Shown one piece after another: positions 43,025 to 51,920 of a DNA stretch of 64,000 bases. The notes under the pieces are model-generated. The model made no database searches. It saw only the letters and a list, made by a program, of their open reading frames with translations, and was not told the DNA's origin. The first letter of the stretch is position 1. The number at the start of each line of letters is the position of its first letter. This DNA comes from Streptomyces iconiensis. Lineage in GTDB: Bacteria > Actinomycetota > Actinomycetes > Streptomycetales > Streptomycetaceae. The DNA lies in contig NZ_JANCPR020000005.1 in the NCBI RefSeq assembly GCF_028657195.3, positions 186,001-250,000 on the forward strand. The letters run 5' to 3'. The position numbers and the translations under genes are program-made.

Positions 43025-43303
43025 TCAGCATCCCATCGTGGAGAGCCCGTTCTTCGTGGAAGCGGTGCTGGTCTTCGCCGGCGGCGGGCACTCCTTCCAC
43101 TGGTCGACCTTGAGCGTCCAGCTGCCGTTGTCATTCTGGACGCAATGGGACTTGATGATGTCCTCCGCCTTGCCCGCCGATTGGCAGGCCGAGAAGCTCG
43201 CGTACGTGCGGGGCGGATCTGCGGCCTGGGCGGACTGGGCGGCGATGCCGGAGAAGGCCAGGAGGCCGACGGCGGCGACTGCTGCGCGCTGGAACTTGCG
43301 CAT
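43025..43303 (-). CDS. Small secreted cysteine-containing protein
   Basis: A 92-residue protein with a Sec signal peptide (KFQRAAVAAVGLLAFSGIAAQSAQA, cut near residue 27). The mature peptide is about 65 residues and has four Cys (SACQS, SHCVQ, KECPP and the C-terminal MGC), suitable for two disulfides. GAGAGGAAGAC precedes the ATG. It looks like other short Streptomyces secreted proteins of unknown role. Its 3' neighbour is the gene-poor stretch with the HTH remnant. Confidence 0.72.
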   Translation of the reverse strand: MRKFQRAAVAAVGLLAFSGIAAQSAQAADPPRTYASFSACQSAGKAEDIIKSHCVQNDNGSWTLKVDQWKECPPPAKTSTASTKNGLSTMGC

Positions 43304-43949
43304 GTCTTCCTCTCTTCACGTGCATAGGTGCGGTGGTGCGTGCACGCCAGGACGGCATGCGGGTCCGGTCGTCACGGGGCGCGGGTGGGCCGGTCGGCTT
43401 CGCCGCGGCGCACTGCAAGATCTTTTCGGACATGTGAACACCACCACGCGTGCGGATGACGCTTCAAGGGATCAAGATCCTTTGTTACGGGGCTATCACA
43501 AGCCGGCCGGAGCCCTTGCCTTGCCCGATCTCTTCCGCTGGCACGGCCCCTACTGCGACGGGATGCAGTGCCGAAGCTGCGGTTGCGCCCGGGCAGCGAA
43601 GGGCCCCAACCGGCACCCCCAACCGGCACCCCCACCCCCTGTCGGGCCCAAGGGGCAGCGCGGTGAGACCAGTTCCCGTCTGATCGTTCACTTGTCGTAG
43701 CGCTGGTTCCGGGCTCGGTCCTGAAGCGCTCTCCTCCGGACGGCGGTCTTCGGGGCCCTGCTGTACGCGGGCTTCACCCGGCGGCGCTCATCCGCATCCC
43801 GGGCCTGGGGGATTTCCCCAGGTGACTCGGGGGACAGCCTCGTTCCGGCGTCCGTCTTCCGTTCCTAGCGTGAAACGCGTCAATCCGAGGCGTCGGATCT
43901 CCGGCGCACGAAGGCGCACGAAGGCGCATGAACAGGACGGGTAGTCGTG
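43304..43949. promoter_or_regulatory. Control region of the ABC transporter/two-component operon
   Basis: No gene is seen in this 646-base gap. Near its end a symmetrical element CCTGGGG-gattt-CCCCAGG (43804-43822) precedes a promoter-like pair TTCCGG (43843-43848) and TAGCGT (43866-43871) with a 17-base spacer. The element is a plausible site for the LuxR-type response regulator encoded downstream. A direct repeat CCCCAACCGGCAC occurs twice near 43607-43632. Confidence 0.5.
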
Positions 43950-44675
43950 ATGATCGAGGCCAGGGGTCTCACCAAACGGTACGGCGGGACGGTCGCCGTG
44001 GAGGATCTGAGCTTCGGGGTGCGTTCAGGAAGCGTGACGGGGTTCCTTGGCCCGAACGGCTCCGGCAAGTCCACCACGATGCGCATGATCATGGGGCTCG
44101 ACCGGCCGGACGCAGGGCACGTCACCATCGGCGGCTGCCCCTACAGCGGCCTGAACTGGCCGCTGCGCGAGGTCGGTGGCCTTCTTGAGGCCCGTACCTT
44201 CCATCCCGGCCGCAGTGCCCGCAGCCACCTCGCGGCGCTCGCCGCCGGCGGGGGCATCGATCCGGCGCGGGTGGATGCGGTCCTGGAGGACGTCGGCCTG
44301 GCCTCGGTCGCGGGCAAGCGTGCGGGCACGTTCTCGCTGGGCATGGCGCAGCGGCTCGGCATCGCGGCGGCGCTGCTGGGCGATCCGCCGGTGCTGTTGT
44401 TCGACGAGCCGGTCAACGGGCTCGACCCGGAAGGGGTGCGGTGGATCAGGGAGCTGATGCGGTCGCTGGCCGCCGAGGGCCGCACGGTCCTGCTGTCGAG
44501 CCACCTCATCAGCGAGATGGCGCTCACCGCCGACCACCTCGTCGTGATCGGCTCGGGCCGGCTGCTCGCCGACACCTCCGTCGCCGAACTCACCGCCTCT
44601 GGAAGGTCGTTGGAAGAGGCGTTCTTCACGCTGACCGAAGCCGGCGCCACGTACCGCGCCGAGAGGAGCCGGTGA
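43950..44675 (+). CDS. ABC transporter ATP-binding protein
   Basis: A 241-residue nucleotide-binding subunit of the drug/antibiotic-export type. Walker A is GPNGSGKST (residues 35-43), the signature is FSLGMAQRLGIAAALL, and Walker B is VLLFDEPVNGLDPEG. ATG 43950 was preferred to the adjacent GTG at 43947. The stop overlaps the permease ATG (ATGA). With the permease it probably exports a peptide or drug and is controlled by the two-component system after it. Confidence 0.93.
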   Translation: MIEARGLTKRYGGTVAVEDLSFGVRSGSVTGFLGPNGSGKSTTMRMIMGLDRPDAGHVTIGGCPYSGLNWPLREVGGLLEARTFHPGRSARSHLAALAAGGGIDPARVDAVLEDVGLASVAGKRAGTFSLGMAQRLGIAAALLGDPPVLLFDEPVNGLDPEGVRWIRELMRSLAAEGRTVLLSSHLISEMALTADHLVVIGSGRLLADTSVAELTASGRSLEEAFFTLTEAGATYRAERSR

Positions 44676-45472
44676 TGACCACGACGACGTACGCCCCCGC
44701 ACGCGCCGGGCACTACGGCCTGCGGCAGGCAGCCCGTATGGAGTGGATCAAGCTGCGCAGCCTGCGCTCCACCACGTACGCGCTGCTCCTCACGGTCGTC
44801 GGCATGGTCACCATGGGGGTGGTGACCATGGCCAACACCAAGGCGCCGCGCGGCGCGGAGAAGATCGCGTCCTTCGACCCGACCAACAACGTCCTGGCCG
44901 GGGTGGCGCTCGGCCAGCTGATCATCGGGGCGCTCGGTGTGCTGGTGATCACCGGTGAGTACTCGTCGGGCACGATCCGCGCGACGCTCGCCGCGGTACC
45001 CGACCGGCGTCTCGCGCTCACCGCGAAGGCGGTGGTGTTCGGCGGTCCGGCGCTGGTCGTCGGCGAGGTGGTGACGTTCGTGACGTTCCTCGCCGGCCGC
45101 GCCGCGCTCGCGGCCGACGTGCCGCACCCCTCGCTCGGCGACCCGGATGTGCTGCGTGCGGTGCTGCTGTCCGGTACGTACCTTGCTCTCGTGGGTCTGA
45201 TGGGCATCGGCATCGGCGCGATCACCCGGCACACGGCGAGCGCGATCGGCACGCTGGTCGGCTTCCTGTTCGTACTGCCCTTGCTGCTTGCCGGGTTCAC
45301 GGGTACGACGGTCGCCAAGTTCTTCCCCACGATCATCGCGGGCAACTCGCTGTCGGTGAGCGTGCCCGACAGCGACGTGCTGTCGCCGTGGGTGGGGTTC
45401 GCGGTCCTGTGCCTGTACACGGCGGCGCTGCTCGCGGTGGGAGGAAGGCTGTTGGTGCGGCGCGATGCGTGA
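44675..45472 (+). CDS. ABC transporter permease (ABC-2 type)
   Basis: A 265-residue membrane protein with six helices, including TYALLLTVVGMVTMGVVTMA and AIGTLVGFLFVLPLLLAGFTG. The conserved VLVITGEYSSGTIRATLAAVPDR is the coupling region of this permease family. It pairs with the ATPase encoded just upstream (ATGA overlap). Its end overlaps the histidine kinase start by eight bases. Confidence 0.9.
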   Translation: MTTTTYAPARAGHYGLRQAARMEWIKLRSLRSTTYALLLTVVGMVTMGVVTMANTKAPRGAEKIASFDPTNNVLAGVALGQLIIGALGVLVITGEYSSGTIRATLAAVPDRRLALTAKAVVFGGPALVVGEVVTFVTFLAGRAALAADVPHPSLGDPDVLRAVLLSGTYLALVGLMGIGIGAITRHTASAIGTLVGFLFVLPLLLAGFTGTTVAKFFPTIIAGNSLSVSVPDSDVLSPWVGFAVLCLYTAALLAVGGRLLVRRDA

Positions 45473-46754
45473 ACCGCGCGCCGTCCGCACGGTGCTGACG
45501 GCGTCCCTGAAGCGGCGGGCGTGGGCGGAGGCGGTGTACTGCCTGCTGTCCTTCGTCCCCGCGCTGGTGGGTTTCGTTCTCATCGCCGTGGTCGCCGTGG
45601 CGCTCGGCTCCGTGCTGACGCTGACGGTGCTCGGTGCGGTGCCCGGCATCCTGTTCCTGGTGGCGGGGCTCGCCCTCGCCAGGGGCCTGGGCACGCTGCA
45701 GCGGTGGCTCGCCCAGAGGCTGATCGGCGAGCGGGTCGAGGAGCCGCCCCGGCCGGAGGCGCGGCGCGGGCTCGTCGCCGGGGTGGAGGCGCGGCTGCGG
45801 GACACGGGCGCGTGGCGGGCGGTGGCGTACGTCCTGGCGAAGCTGCCGCTGGCGACGCTTGGCCTGTACGCGGTGCTGTGGTGGGTGATCGGCGCGCTCA
45901 ACGTCATCGCGCCGTTGCGCTGGATGGCCGGGGAGCGCAACCCCCGCCTGCTCTCGCCCTTCCCCGGCGGCGGACAGCCTCCCCTGCACTCGCTCGGTGC
46001 CACGTTCGCGGCGACCGCGCTGGGGTGCGCGGTCCTGCTGATCGCCCCGTGGCTGACCCGCGGTGCCGTCGCCGGGGACCGCCGCCTGGTGCGCGCGCTG
46101 CTCGGCCCCGGCGCGCTGGCGAAGCGGGTACGGGATCTGGAGGAGACCCGCGCCCTTGCCGTCGACGACGCGGCCGAGCGGCTGCGCCGCCTTGAGCGGG
46201 ACCTGCACGACGGCGCGCAGGTCCGGCTCGCGGCGCTGGCGATGAGCCTCGACATGGTGCGCGAGCAGCTCGACGACCGGGACCGCCCCGAGCTGCGCCA
46301 CCTGGTCGAGACGGCCCGCGACAACGCCACGGAAACCCTCACCGAGCTGCGCGACCTCTCCCGCGGTCTGCATCCGCCGGCCCTCGACGGCGGTCTGGCC
46401 GACGCGTTGACCACGCTCGCCGCGCGGGCAGCGCTGCCGGTGGAGGTGTCGGTGGACGCGCCGAACCGGCCGACCCCGGCGATCGAGAGCCTCGCCTACT
46501 ACTGCGCGGCGGAGCTGCTCGCCAACGTCATCAAGCACAGCGGGGCGCGTGGCTGCGGCATCGAACTGTCCACCGGCGACGGCACGTTGCGGCTGCGCGT
46601 GCGGGACGATGGCCGCGGTGGCGCACACATCGCCGAGGGCGGCGGCCTGGCAGGGCTTGTGCAACGGGCGCGCACGGTCGACGGCGAGCTGACACTCCAC
46701 AGCCCCGACGGGGGCCCCACGACGGTGAAGGTGAGGTTGCCGCTCCATGCCTGA
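45465..46754 (+). CDS. Sensor histidine kinase (HisKA_3/NarL type)
   Basis: A 429-residue kinase. About four or five membrane helices occupy residues 20-210 with short loops, so it probably senses within the membrane. The dimerisation domain contains the phospho-His in RLERDLHDGAQVRLAALAMSLD. The ATPase domain has an N-box (ELLANVIKHSGAR) and LRVRDDGRGG. The ATG lies within the permease end. It should phosphorylate the LuxR-type regulator that follows. Confidence 0.92.
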   Translation: MREPRAVRTVLTASLKRRAWAEAVYCLLSFVPALVGFVLIAVVAVALGSVLTLTVLGAVPGILFLVAGLALARGLGTLQRWLAQRLIGERVEEPPRPEARRGLVAGVEARLRDTGAWRAVAYVLAKLPLATLGLYAVLWWVIGALNVIAPLRWMAGERNPRLLSPFPGGGQPPLHSLGATFAATALGCAVLLIAPWLTRGAVAGDRRLVRALLGPGALAKRVRDLEETRALAVDDAAERLRRLERDLHDGAQVRLAALAMSLDMVREQLDDRDRPELRHLVETARDNATETLTELRDLSRGLHPPALDGGLADALTTLAARAALPVEVSVDAPNRPTPAIESLAYYCAAELLANVIKHSGARGCGIELSTGDGTLRLRVRDDGRGGAHIAEGGGLAGLVQRARTVDGELTLHSPDGGPTTVKVRLPLHA

Positions 46755-46808
46755 AGGTGCCGCAAGCCCCGGAATCCGGCCCGGCGCGAGGTGTGCGAGG
46801 CCGCACCC

Positions 46809-47465
46809 ATGCGCGTAGTGATCGCCGAGGACGCCGCCGTGCTGCGCGAGCTGCTCTCCCAGATGCTGACAGTGCGCGGCCACGAGGTCGCCGCCTCGGT
46901 CGCGGACGCCGACGCACTGCGCGCGGCTGTCACCGAGCACCGGCCCGATGTCGCGGTCGTGGACATCCGGATGCCGCCGACCCGTACCGACGACGGCCTG
47001 CGCGCCGCGATCGACATCCGGCGCGAGCACCCCGCCACCGGTGTCCTGCTCTTCTCCCAGTACGTCGAGACCACATACGCGACCCGGCTGCTCGCGCAGG
47101 GCTCCGCCGGCGTGGGCTATCTGCTCAAGGAGCGGGTCGCGAACGTCGCCGAGTTCACGGACGCGCTGGGGCGGGTCGCGGCCGGCGGCACCGCCCTCGA
47201 CCCGGAGGTCGTCACCCAACTGGCCGGTGCCGGCCGCCACACAGAGGAGCTGCGGGCGCTCACCGACCGGGAGCGGAACGTCCTGACGCTGATGGCCGAA
47301 GGCCGCTCGAACGCCGCCATCGCCCAGCAACTGCACGTGTCGGCGGGCACCGTCGAAAAGCACGTGGCGGCGATCTTCGCAAAGCTGGACCTGCCGGTGT
47401 CGGAAGACCACAACCGCCGGGTCCTCGCCGTCATCCGCATGCTGCGCCAAGGCCCGAGGGGCTGA
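46809..47465 (+). CDS. LuxR-family two-component response regulator
   Basis: A 218-residue regulator. The receiver domain starts MRVVIAEDAAVLRELL, with the phospho-acceptor Asp in VAVVDIRMPP, and the LuxR HTH is LTDRERNVLTLMAEGRSNAAIAQQLHVSAGTVEKH. ATG 46809 is preferred to an in-frame start 18 bases upstream because the family begins here. It completes the ABC transporter-kinase-regulator operon and probably controls it. Confidence 0.93.
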   Translation: MRVVIAEDAAVLRELLSQMLTVRGHEVAASVADADALRAAVTEHRPDVAVVDIRMPPTRTDDGLRAAIDIRREHPATGVLLFSQYVETTYATRLLAQGSAGVGYLLKERVANVAEFTDALGRVAAGGTALDPEVVTQLAGAGRHTEELRALTDRERNVLTLMAEGRSNAAIAQQLHVSAGTVEKHVAAIFAKLDLPVSEDHNRRVLAVIRMLRQGPRG

Positions 47466-47527
47466 GCCGGGCCGGCGCGGCCGGCTCCGCAGGCGAGGAG
47501 CCGGCCGCGCCGGTCGACCGCTTCCCG

Positions 47528-47881
47528 CTACGGCGCGAGTGTCGGCTGGTCAGCGGCCCAGAGCCACGACCCGTCCGGCTGGCGACGGGCGACCTCGACG
47601 GTCACGTCGCCGTTGGTCAGCGTGGCCGCCGTCAGTGCCAGGTCGCCGGTCACCAGCGCCGGGTGCTGCCTGCCCGGCGAGAGCACCGGCGCTGCGGCGA
47701 CGAACTGCTCGTACACTTTGCGGATTTCCGCGTGTCCGGTCGCGAGGTTGCCCGGCGGGAACGCCAGCACGGCGTTCGGTTCGTACAGCGCCACCAGCCC
47801 GTCCACGTCGCCCGCGTTGGCGCGCTCGATGAAGTACCTGCCCAGGTCGTTCGGTTCCGTGGCCGCTCTGTTGTGTGTCAT
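47528..47881 (-). CDS. SnoaL/NTF2-like protein
   Basis: A 117-residue protein of the nuclear-transport-factor-2 fold (SnoaL-like, DUF4440 type). The N-terminal pattern is DLGRYFIERANAGDVDGLVALYEPNAVLAFPPG. A hydrophobic pocket enzyme or binding protein is likely; the substrate is unknown. ATG 47881 (MTHNRAATEPND) was preferred to one 30 bases upstream. It is divergent from a WYL regulator, which probably controls it. Confidence 0.8.
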   Translation of the reverse strand: MTHNRAATEPNDLGRYFIERANAGDVDGLVALYEPNAVLAFPPGNLATGHAEIRKVYEQFVAAAPVLSPGRQHPALVTGDLALTAATLTNGDVTVEVARRQPDGSWLWAADQPTLAP

Positions 47882-47906
47882 GCGGTGAGCCTCCCAAGGC
47901 ATACAC

Positions 47907-47919
47907 GACACCCTGTGTC
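47907..47919. promoter_or_regulatory. Small palindrome between the SnoaL and WYL genes
   Basis: GACAC-CCT-GTGTC lies in the 61-base divergent gap, and TGTGTCATGC occurs twice around it (47875-47884 and 47914-47923). A -10-like TAGAGT (47931-47936) precedes the GTG of the WYL gene by six bases, so that mRNA may be leaderless. Confidence 0.5.
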
Positions 47920-47942
47920 ATGCATTCCCATAGAGTCTTCCC

Positions 47943-48917
47943 GTGCGCGCCGACCGGTTGGTATCGCTTGTACTGCTGCTGCGGCAGCGCGGTCGGCTGT
48001 CCGCGACCGCGCTGGCCCGCGAGTTGGAGGTGTCCACCCGCACCGTGCTGCGTGACATCGACGCGCTGTCAGCGGCCGGTGTCCCGGTCTACGCGGAACG
48101 CGGCCGGCACGGTGGTTTCGCGTTGCTGCCCGGTTTCCAGACCGAGCTCACCGGGCTGAACCACGACGAGGCGCTTGCCCTGCTGGTCGCCGGATCGCGG
48201 CGCGGAGCGCAGGCGTTCGGGCTCGGCGCCGCGCTCGCTTCGGCCATGCGCAAGGTGGTTGACGCGCTGCCCGAGAGCTATCGGGCCACCGCGGCCGGTG
48301 CCGCTCAGCGCTTGCTCATCGACCCGGAGACCGACCTGCTCTCGCGTCGGGTGGTCGCCGAGGAGGTGCCGGACACCGTCGTGGCCGAGGTCCGGCGCGC
48401 GGTGTTCGCCGGACACAAGCTGCGCATCCACTACGCGGCCGTCGACCAGGCCCCGGAGTGGCGCACGGTTGACCCGGTCGGGCTGGTCACCGTGCGCGGC
48501 CAGGGCTACTTGCTGGCCACGCGGTCCGGCGCCGACCGCACCTACCGGCTGTCCCGTATCCAGGCCGCCGAGGAACTCGCCGAACCGGCACAGCGGCCTG
48601 AACGCGTCGACCTGGACCGGGCCTGGCAGGAACGCAGCACACGGTTCAGGACCGGCGGCGACCAAGTCACCGTGCTGGTACGGGTGCACCCTGCGCGGAG
48701 GCAGGAACTGCTGGGCACCGCACTGGCCGTGCGCGCCGAAGAAGCCGAAGCGGACGGATGGTCGCGGCTTGAGGCGACCTTCCAGGACGCCAGGCACGCC
48801 GAATGGGCGCTGTGGCAGCTCGCCACGCACGCGGAGGCCCTGGACCCGCAGTGGCTGCGCGTCTCCCTGCGCGACCGCGCCGCCGCGACCGCCTCCTGCT
48901 ACGGAGCGTCCTCCTGA
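47943..48917 (+). CDS. WYL-domain transcriptional regulator (DeoR/YafY type)
   Basis: A 324-residue regulator with an N-terminal HTH (RADRLVSLVLLLRQRGRLSATALARELEVSTRTVLRDIDAL), a WYL domain (about residues 140-230, YRLSRIQAAEEL) and a C-terminal WCX-type extension. WYL domains sense nucleic acids or nucleotides in some systems; here the role is probably control of the divergent SnoaL-like gene. The GTG start directly follows a -10-like box. Confidence 0.9.
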   Translation: MRADRLVSLVLLLRQRGRLSATALARELEVSTRTVLRDIDALSAAGVPVYAERGRHGGFALLPGFQTELTGLNHDEALALLVAGSRRGAQAFGLGAALASAMRKVVDALPESYRATAAGAAQRLLIDPETDLLSRRVVAEEVPDTVVAEVRRAVFAGHKLRIHYAAVDQAPEWRTVDPVGLVTVRGQGYLLATRSGADRTYRLSRIQAAEELAEPAQRPERVDLDRAWQERSTRFRTGGDQVTVLVRVHPARRQELLGTALAVRAEEAEADGWSRLEATFQDARHAEWALWQLATHAEALDPQWLRVSLRDRAAATASCYGASS

Positions 48918-49026
48918 GCGCTGTCCTCCCCCGGCTCCGGCGCGCGCAGGCCGGGCGGGCAGCGGCCCCAACTACCGCGCCGGGGCGGCGATCACGTGGC
49001 CTGTCGCCCGTACGGCGAGTGGTTCA

Positions 49027-50142
49027 TCAGGTCCGCTCGCCCTGGGCGAAGAAGTTGATCAGGTCCTGGGGCGTGGGGTGGTGGGCGACTTTGGCGCTGG
49101 CCGCGCTGCGGGGGAACAGCGCCTGCTCGTAAGCGGTGAGCGCGCCCTCGATGTCGCCGGGGTGTGCGGCGAGGGCCTCGCCGAGTTCGGCGCCGTCCAG
49201 CATCGCCAGGTTGGCGCCTTCGCCGTCCGGGGGCGAGAGGTGGGCGGCGTCGCCGAGCAGGGTCACTCCTGGTGCCCGGTCCCAGCGGTGGCCGATCGGC
49301 AGGGCATGGAGGGGGCGCAGGACAGGGGCGCCCTCGCCTGCGGTGATCAGGGCGGTGAGTTCCGGCGCCCAGCCGTCGTACTCTGCCGCGACCCGCGCGG
49401 TGGCCGCGGCGGCGTCGGTGAAGTCGATGGCGGCGAACCAGTCCAGCGGCCTGGTCACGGTGATGTGGGCGCGGAGGACCCCGCCCTTCTCCCGGTGCGC
49501 CACCAGCCACTTCCCGTTCCCGTCCGGGTCGAACGCGCTGAGCGTTCCGGCGCCGACCGCTTTCGCGGTGGCCGGGTGCAGGGTGTCGGCGTCGTACAGG
49601 CAGGTCTCGACGAAGGAGCGGCCGACGTATGCGGGTGCGGCGTCGGAGAGCAGCGGCCTGACCCGTGACCAGGCGCCGTCCGCGCCGACCAGCAGACTCG
49701 TGACGGCGCTGGTGCCATCGGCGAACGTCACCTCGTGGCGGCCCTCGCCGATGGCGCGCACGCCGGTGGCCTTGTGGCCCCAGCGGACGGTGCCGGCGGG
49801 GAGCGCGTCGAGCAGGATCTGCCGCAGCTCGCCGCGCTGCACCTCGGGATTCCCGCCCGTACCGTCGTCGGCCTTGTCGAACAGGACGGTCCCGTTCCGG
49901 TCGAGGAGCCGTGTCGCCTGGCGGCCCTCCAGGACGATTCCGTGGAACTCGTCCATCAGGTCGGCCGCCTTGAGGGCGAGTTGGCCGTTGTAGTCGTGGA
50001 TGTCGAGCATCCCGCCCTGCGACCGCGCCGTCGGCGACGCCTCCGCCTCGTAGACCGTGGCCGGGATGCCGTGTACGTGCAGAACGCGGGCGAGGACGAG
50101 GCCGCCGAGGCCGGCGCCGATGATCGTGACAGGAGTGTGCAT
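49027..50142 (-). CDS. FAD-dependent monooxygenase (TetX/PHBH-like)
   Basis: A 371-residue flavoprotein monooxygenase. The FAD motif GAGLGGLVLARVLH is at residues 9-22, the second motif LLVGADGAWSRVR near 160 and GVTLLGDAAHLSPPDGEGANLAM near 285. It resembles TetX-type hydroxylases in length and layout. Oxidation of an aromatic or a polyketide-like antibiotic is possible; the substrate is unknown. The next gene on the same strand lies 115 bases upstream and is another oxidoreductase. Confidence 0.9.
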   Translation of the reverse strand: MHTPVTIIGAGLGGLVLARVLHVHGIPATVYEAEASPTARSQGGMLDIHDYNGQLALKAADLMDEFHGIVLEGRQATRLLDRNGTVLFDKADDGTGGNPEVQRGELRQILLDALPAGTVRWGHKATGVRAIGEGRHEVTFADGTSAVTSLLVGADGAWSRVRPLLSDAAPAYVGRSFVETCLYDADTLHPATAKAVGAGTLSAFDPDGNGKWLVAHREKGGVLRAHITVTRPLDWFAAIDFTDAAAATARVAAEYDGWAPELTALITAGEGAPVLRPLHALPIGHRWDRAPGVTLLGDAAHLSPPDGEGANLAMLDGAELGEALAAHPGDIEGALTAYEQALFPRSAASAKVAHHPTPQDLINFFAQGERT

Positions 50143-50257
50143 GGGGCTCCTTACGTTTCGCTCCCTGCCCCGGGTGCGTTCCGGCGGCAGGGGACGCTGG
50201 AAGGGAAGCGGCCTGCCCGGCCGGGCACCCGGGCGCCCGGCCGGGGGCAGGGACGGC

Positions 50258-51166
50258 TCAGATGACGATGACGCGGCGTCCGCGTGTGTGCCCCGCTTGG
50301 CTGTCGGCGTGCGCTGCCGCGGCCTCGGCGAGTGTGTAGGTCTTTTCGACCGGGATATGGAGTTTCTTCTGTGAGATGAGGTCGGCGGCCTGGGCGAGTG
50401 CTGCGACCTTGTCGCCGGATACGCCGGAGAAACGGACGCCGAGATCGGCAGCGCTGAGGTCGCCGATGGTGATGACCTTCTGCGGGTCTCCGGTCAGTTC
50501 GACGAGTTCGCGGATGACGCCGGAGCCGGCCAGGTCGAGGGCCGCGTCGACGTGGCCGAGCTGCCGCACCCTTTCGACCCAGCCCTCGCCGTACGTCGTG
50601 GGGAGGGCGCCCAAGTCGCGCAGGTAGTCCTGGTTCGCGGCACCGGCCGTGCCGATCACCGTGATGCCGCGCTCGCGGGCGATCTGCAGCACCGCAGAGC
50701 CGACGCCCCCGGAAGCGCCGCTGACCAGCAGCGTCTGCCCGGGCTGTATCCCGACCTCGCGGACGATGCGCAGCGCGGTCTCCACCACGGAGGGGTAGCC
50801 GGCGGCTTCTTCGAACGTCAGGCCCTCGGGCATGCGCGCCCAGGCCCACAGGACGGCGGACTCGGCGTAGGCGTCGGTGCCCCTGCCGAAGACGTGGTCG
50901 CCGGCCTTGACTCCTTCGACGCCCTCGCCGACCTCGTCCACCACCCCTGAGGCGTCTTGTCCGATTCCCGAGGGCAGCTCGCTGGGTTCGTGCTCCGCAC
51001 GGCGCTCCTTCCGGAACTGGCCTTCGCGGATCCGCCAGTCGACGGGGTTCACGCCGGCCGCGCGTACGGCGATGCGTACTTCGCCGGGCCCGGGGCGGGG
51101 CTCTTCGGCGTCGACGAGGTGCAGGACATCGGGGCCGCCGTAGCGGGAGAAGCTCACTTTCTTCAT
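50258..51166 (-). CDS. NADP-dependent medium-chain oxidoreductase
   Basis: A 302-residue zinc-free medium-chain dehydrogenase of the quinone reductase type. The GroES-like N-terminus has YGGPDVLHLVDAEEPRPGPGEV and the cofactor motif is VSGASGGVGSAVLQIAR. It is divergent from a tetR gene across a palindrome that starts 12 bases before its ATG, so it is probably repressed by that regulator, perhaps together with the downstream monooxygenase. Confidence 0.9.
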   Translation of the reverse strand: MKKVSFSRYGGPDVLHLVDAEEPRPGPGEVRIAVRAAGVNPVDWRIREGQFRKERRAEHEPSELPSGIGQDASGVVDEVGEGVEGVKAGDHVFGRGTDAYAESAVLWAWARMPEGLTFEEAAGYPSVVETALRIVREVGIQPGQTLLVSGASGGVGSAVLQIARERGITVIGTAGAANQDYLRDLGALPTTYGEGWVERVRQLGHVDAALDLAGSGVIRELVELTGDPQKVITIGDLSAADLGVRFSGVSGDKVAALAQAADLISQKKLHIPVEKTYTLAEAAAAHADSQAGHTRGRRVIVI

Positions 51167-51178
51167 GCCGCCGACCGT

Positions 51179-51197
51179 AACACTACCCGTTAGTGTT
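51179..51197. promoter_or_regulatory. TetR operator between the oxidoreductase and tetR genes
   Basis: A perfect palindrome AACACTA-CCCGT-TAGTGTT lies in the 71-base divergent gap. A further half site, GGTAGTGT (51223-51230), coincides with the -10-like TAGTGT seven bases before the tetR ATG. Confidence 0.75.
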
Positions 51198-51237
51198 TCG
51201 GAACTGGTGTTGTTTCGTAGCTGGTAGTGTGGCGGGT

Positions 51238-51825
51238 ATGACCGTGCCGACCGGACGCCGTGAGCGCAAGAAAGCCGCGACCCGCCAGAAGATCGCCGAC
51301 GCCGCCCTGGGGCTCTTCCTGGAACGCGGGTACGACGCGGTGGGTATCCGGGAGGTGGCCGCCGAAGCCGACGTGGCCGTCACCACGCTCTTCTCCCACT
51401 TCGCCTCGAAGGAGGCCCTGGTCTTCGAGCAGGACGAAGACTTCGAGCAGCGCCTCACCTGCGCCGTCACCGGCCGCGCGCCGAACGAGCCGCTCATCCC
51501 CGCACTGCGCGGTGAGGTCCAGGCCCTGGTGCGGCATTGCACGGCGGACAGCGCAGCGCCGGTCTGGCGGATGATCGAGGCGTCACCGGCCCTGCGGAAG
51601 TACGAGGAGTCGATGAGACTGCGCCACGCGGAGACGCTGGCGGCGGCCATCACCGCCGATCCCGCCCTGTCACCGACACCGACGGCCGGCCGGACGATCG
51701 CGCGGTTCGTGATCGACGCCTATTCGCTGGCCCGCGAGGCGGCCGATCCGGATGCGGCGGTGGACGAGATCTTCCAGATGATCGAGGCGGCCTGGCAGGC
51801 CACGGGCCCCTCCCGGCCCGCGTGA
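51238..51825 (+). CDS. TetR-family transcriptional regulator
   Basis: A 195-residue TetR protein with the HTH GIREVAAEADVAVTTLFSHFASKEALVF at residues 38-65 and a C-terminal TetR_C-like ligand domain. ATG 51238 (MTVPTGRRERKK) is the family-like start; a frame open from 51193 runs through the operator. A probable leaderless promoter (TAGTGT) overlaps an operator half site, consistent with autorepression and control of the divergent oxidoreductase. Confidence 0.9.
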   Translation: MTVPTGRRERKKAATRQKIADAALGLFLERGYDAVGIREVAAEADVAVTTLFSHFASKEALVFEQDEDFEQRLTCAVTGRAPNEPLIPALRGEVQALVRHCTADSAAPVWRMIEASPALRKYEESMRLRHAETLAAAITADPALSPTPTAGRTIARFVIDAYSLAREAADPDAAVDEIFQMIEAAWQATGPSRPA

Positions 51826-51920
51826 GGAACCTGTTCCTCCAGGGAGGTCAGCAGGGCCGGTCGGAGTGAGGAGCCTGTCCCTCCCGGGAGGTCGGCACGG
51901 GGCAGGGCGGGGTGAGAGGT

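Noticed and set aside
42768..43700. A 310-codon plus-strand frame across the small secreted protein gene
   Set aside because: It has no recognisable domain, is antisense to a signal-peptide protein with a ribosome-binding site, and merely continues the decayed HTH remnant.
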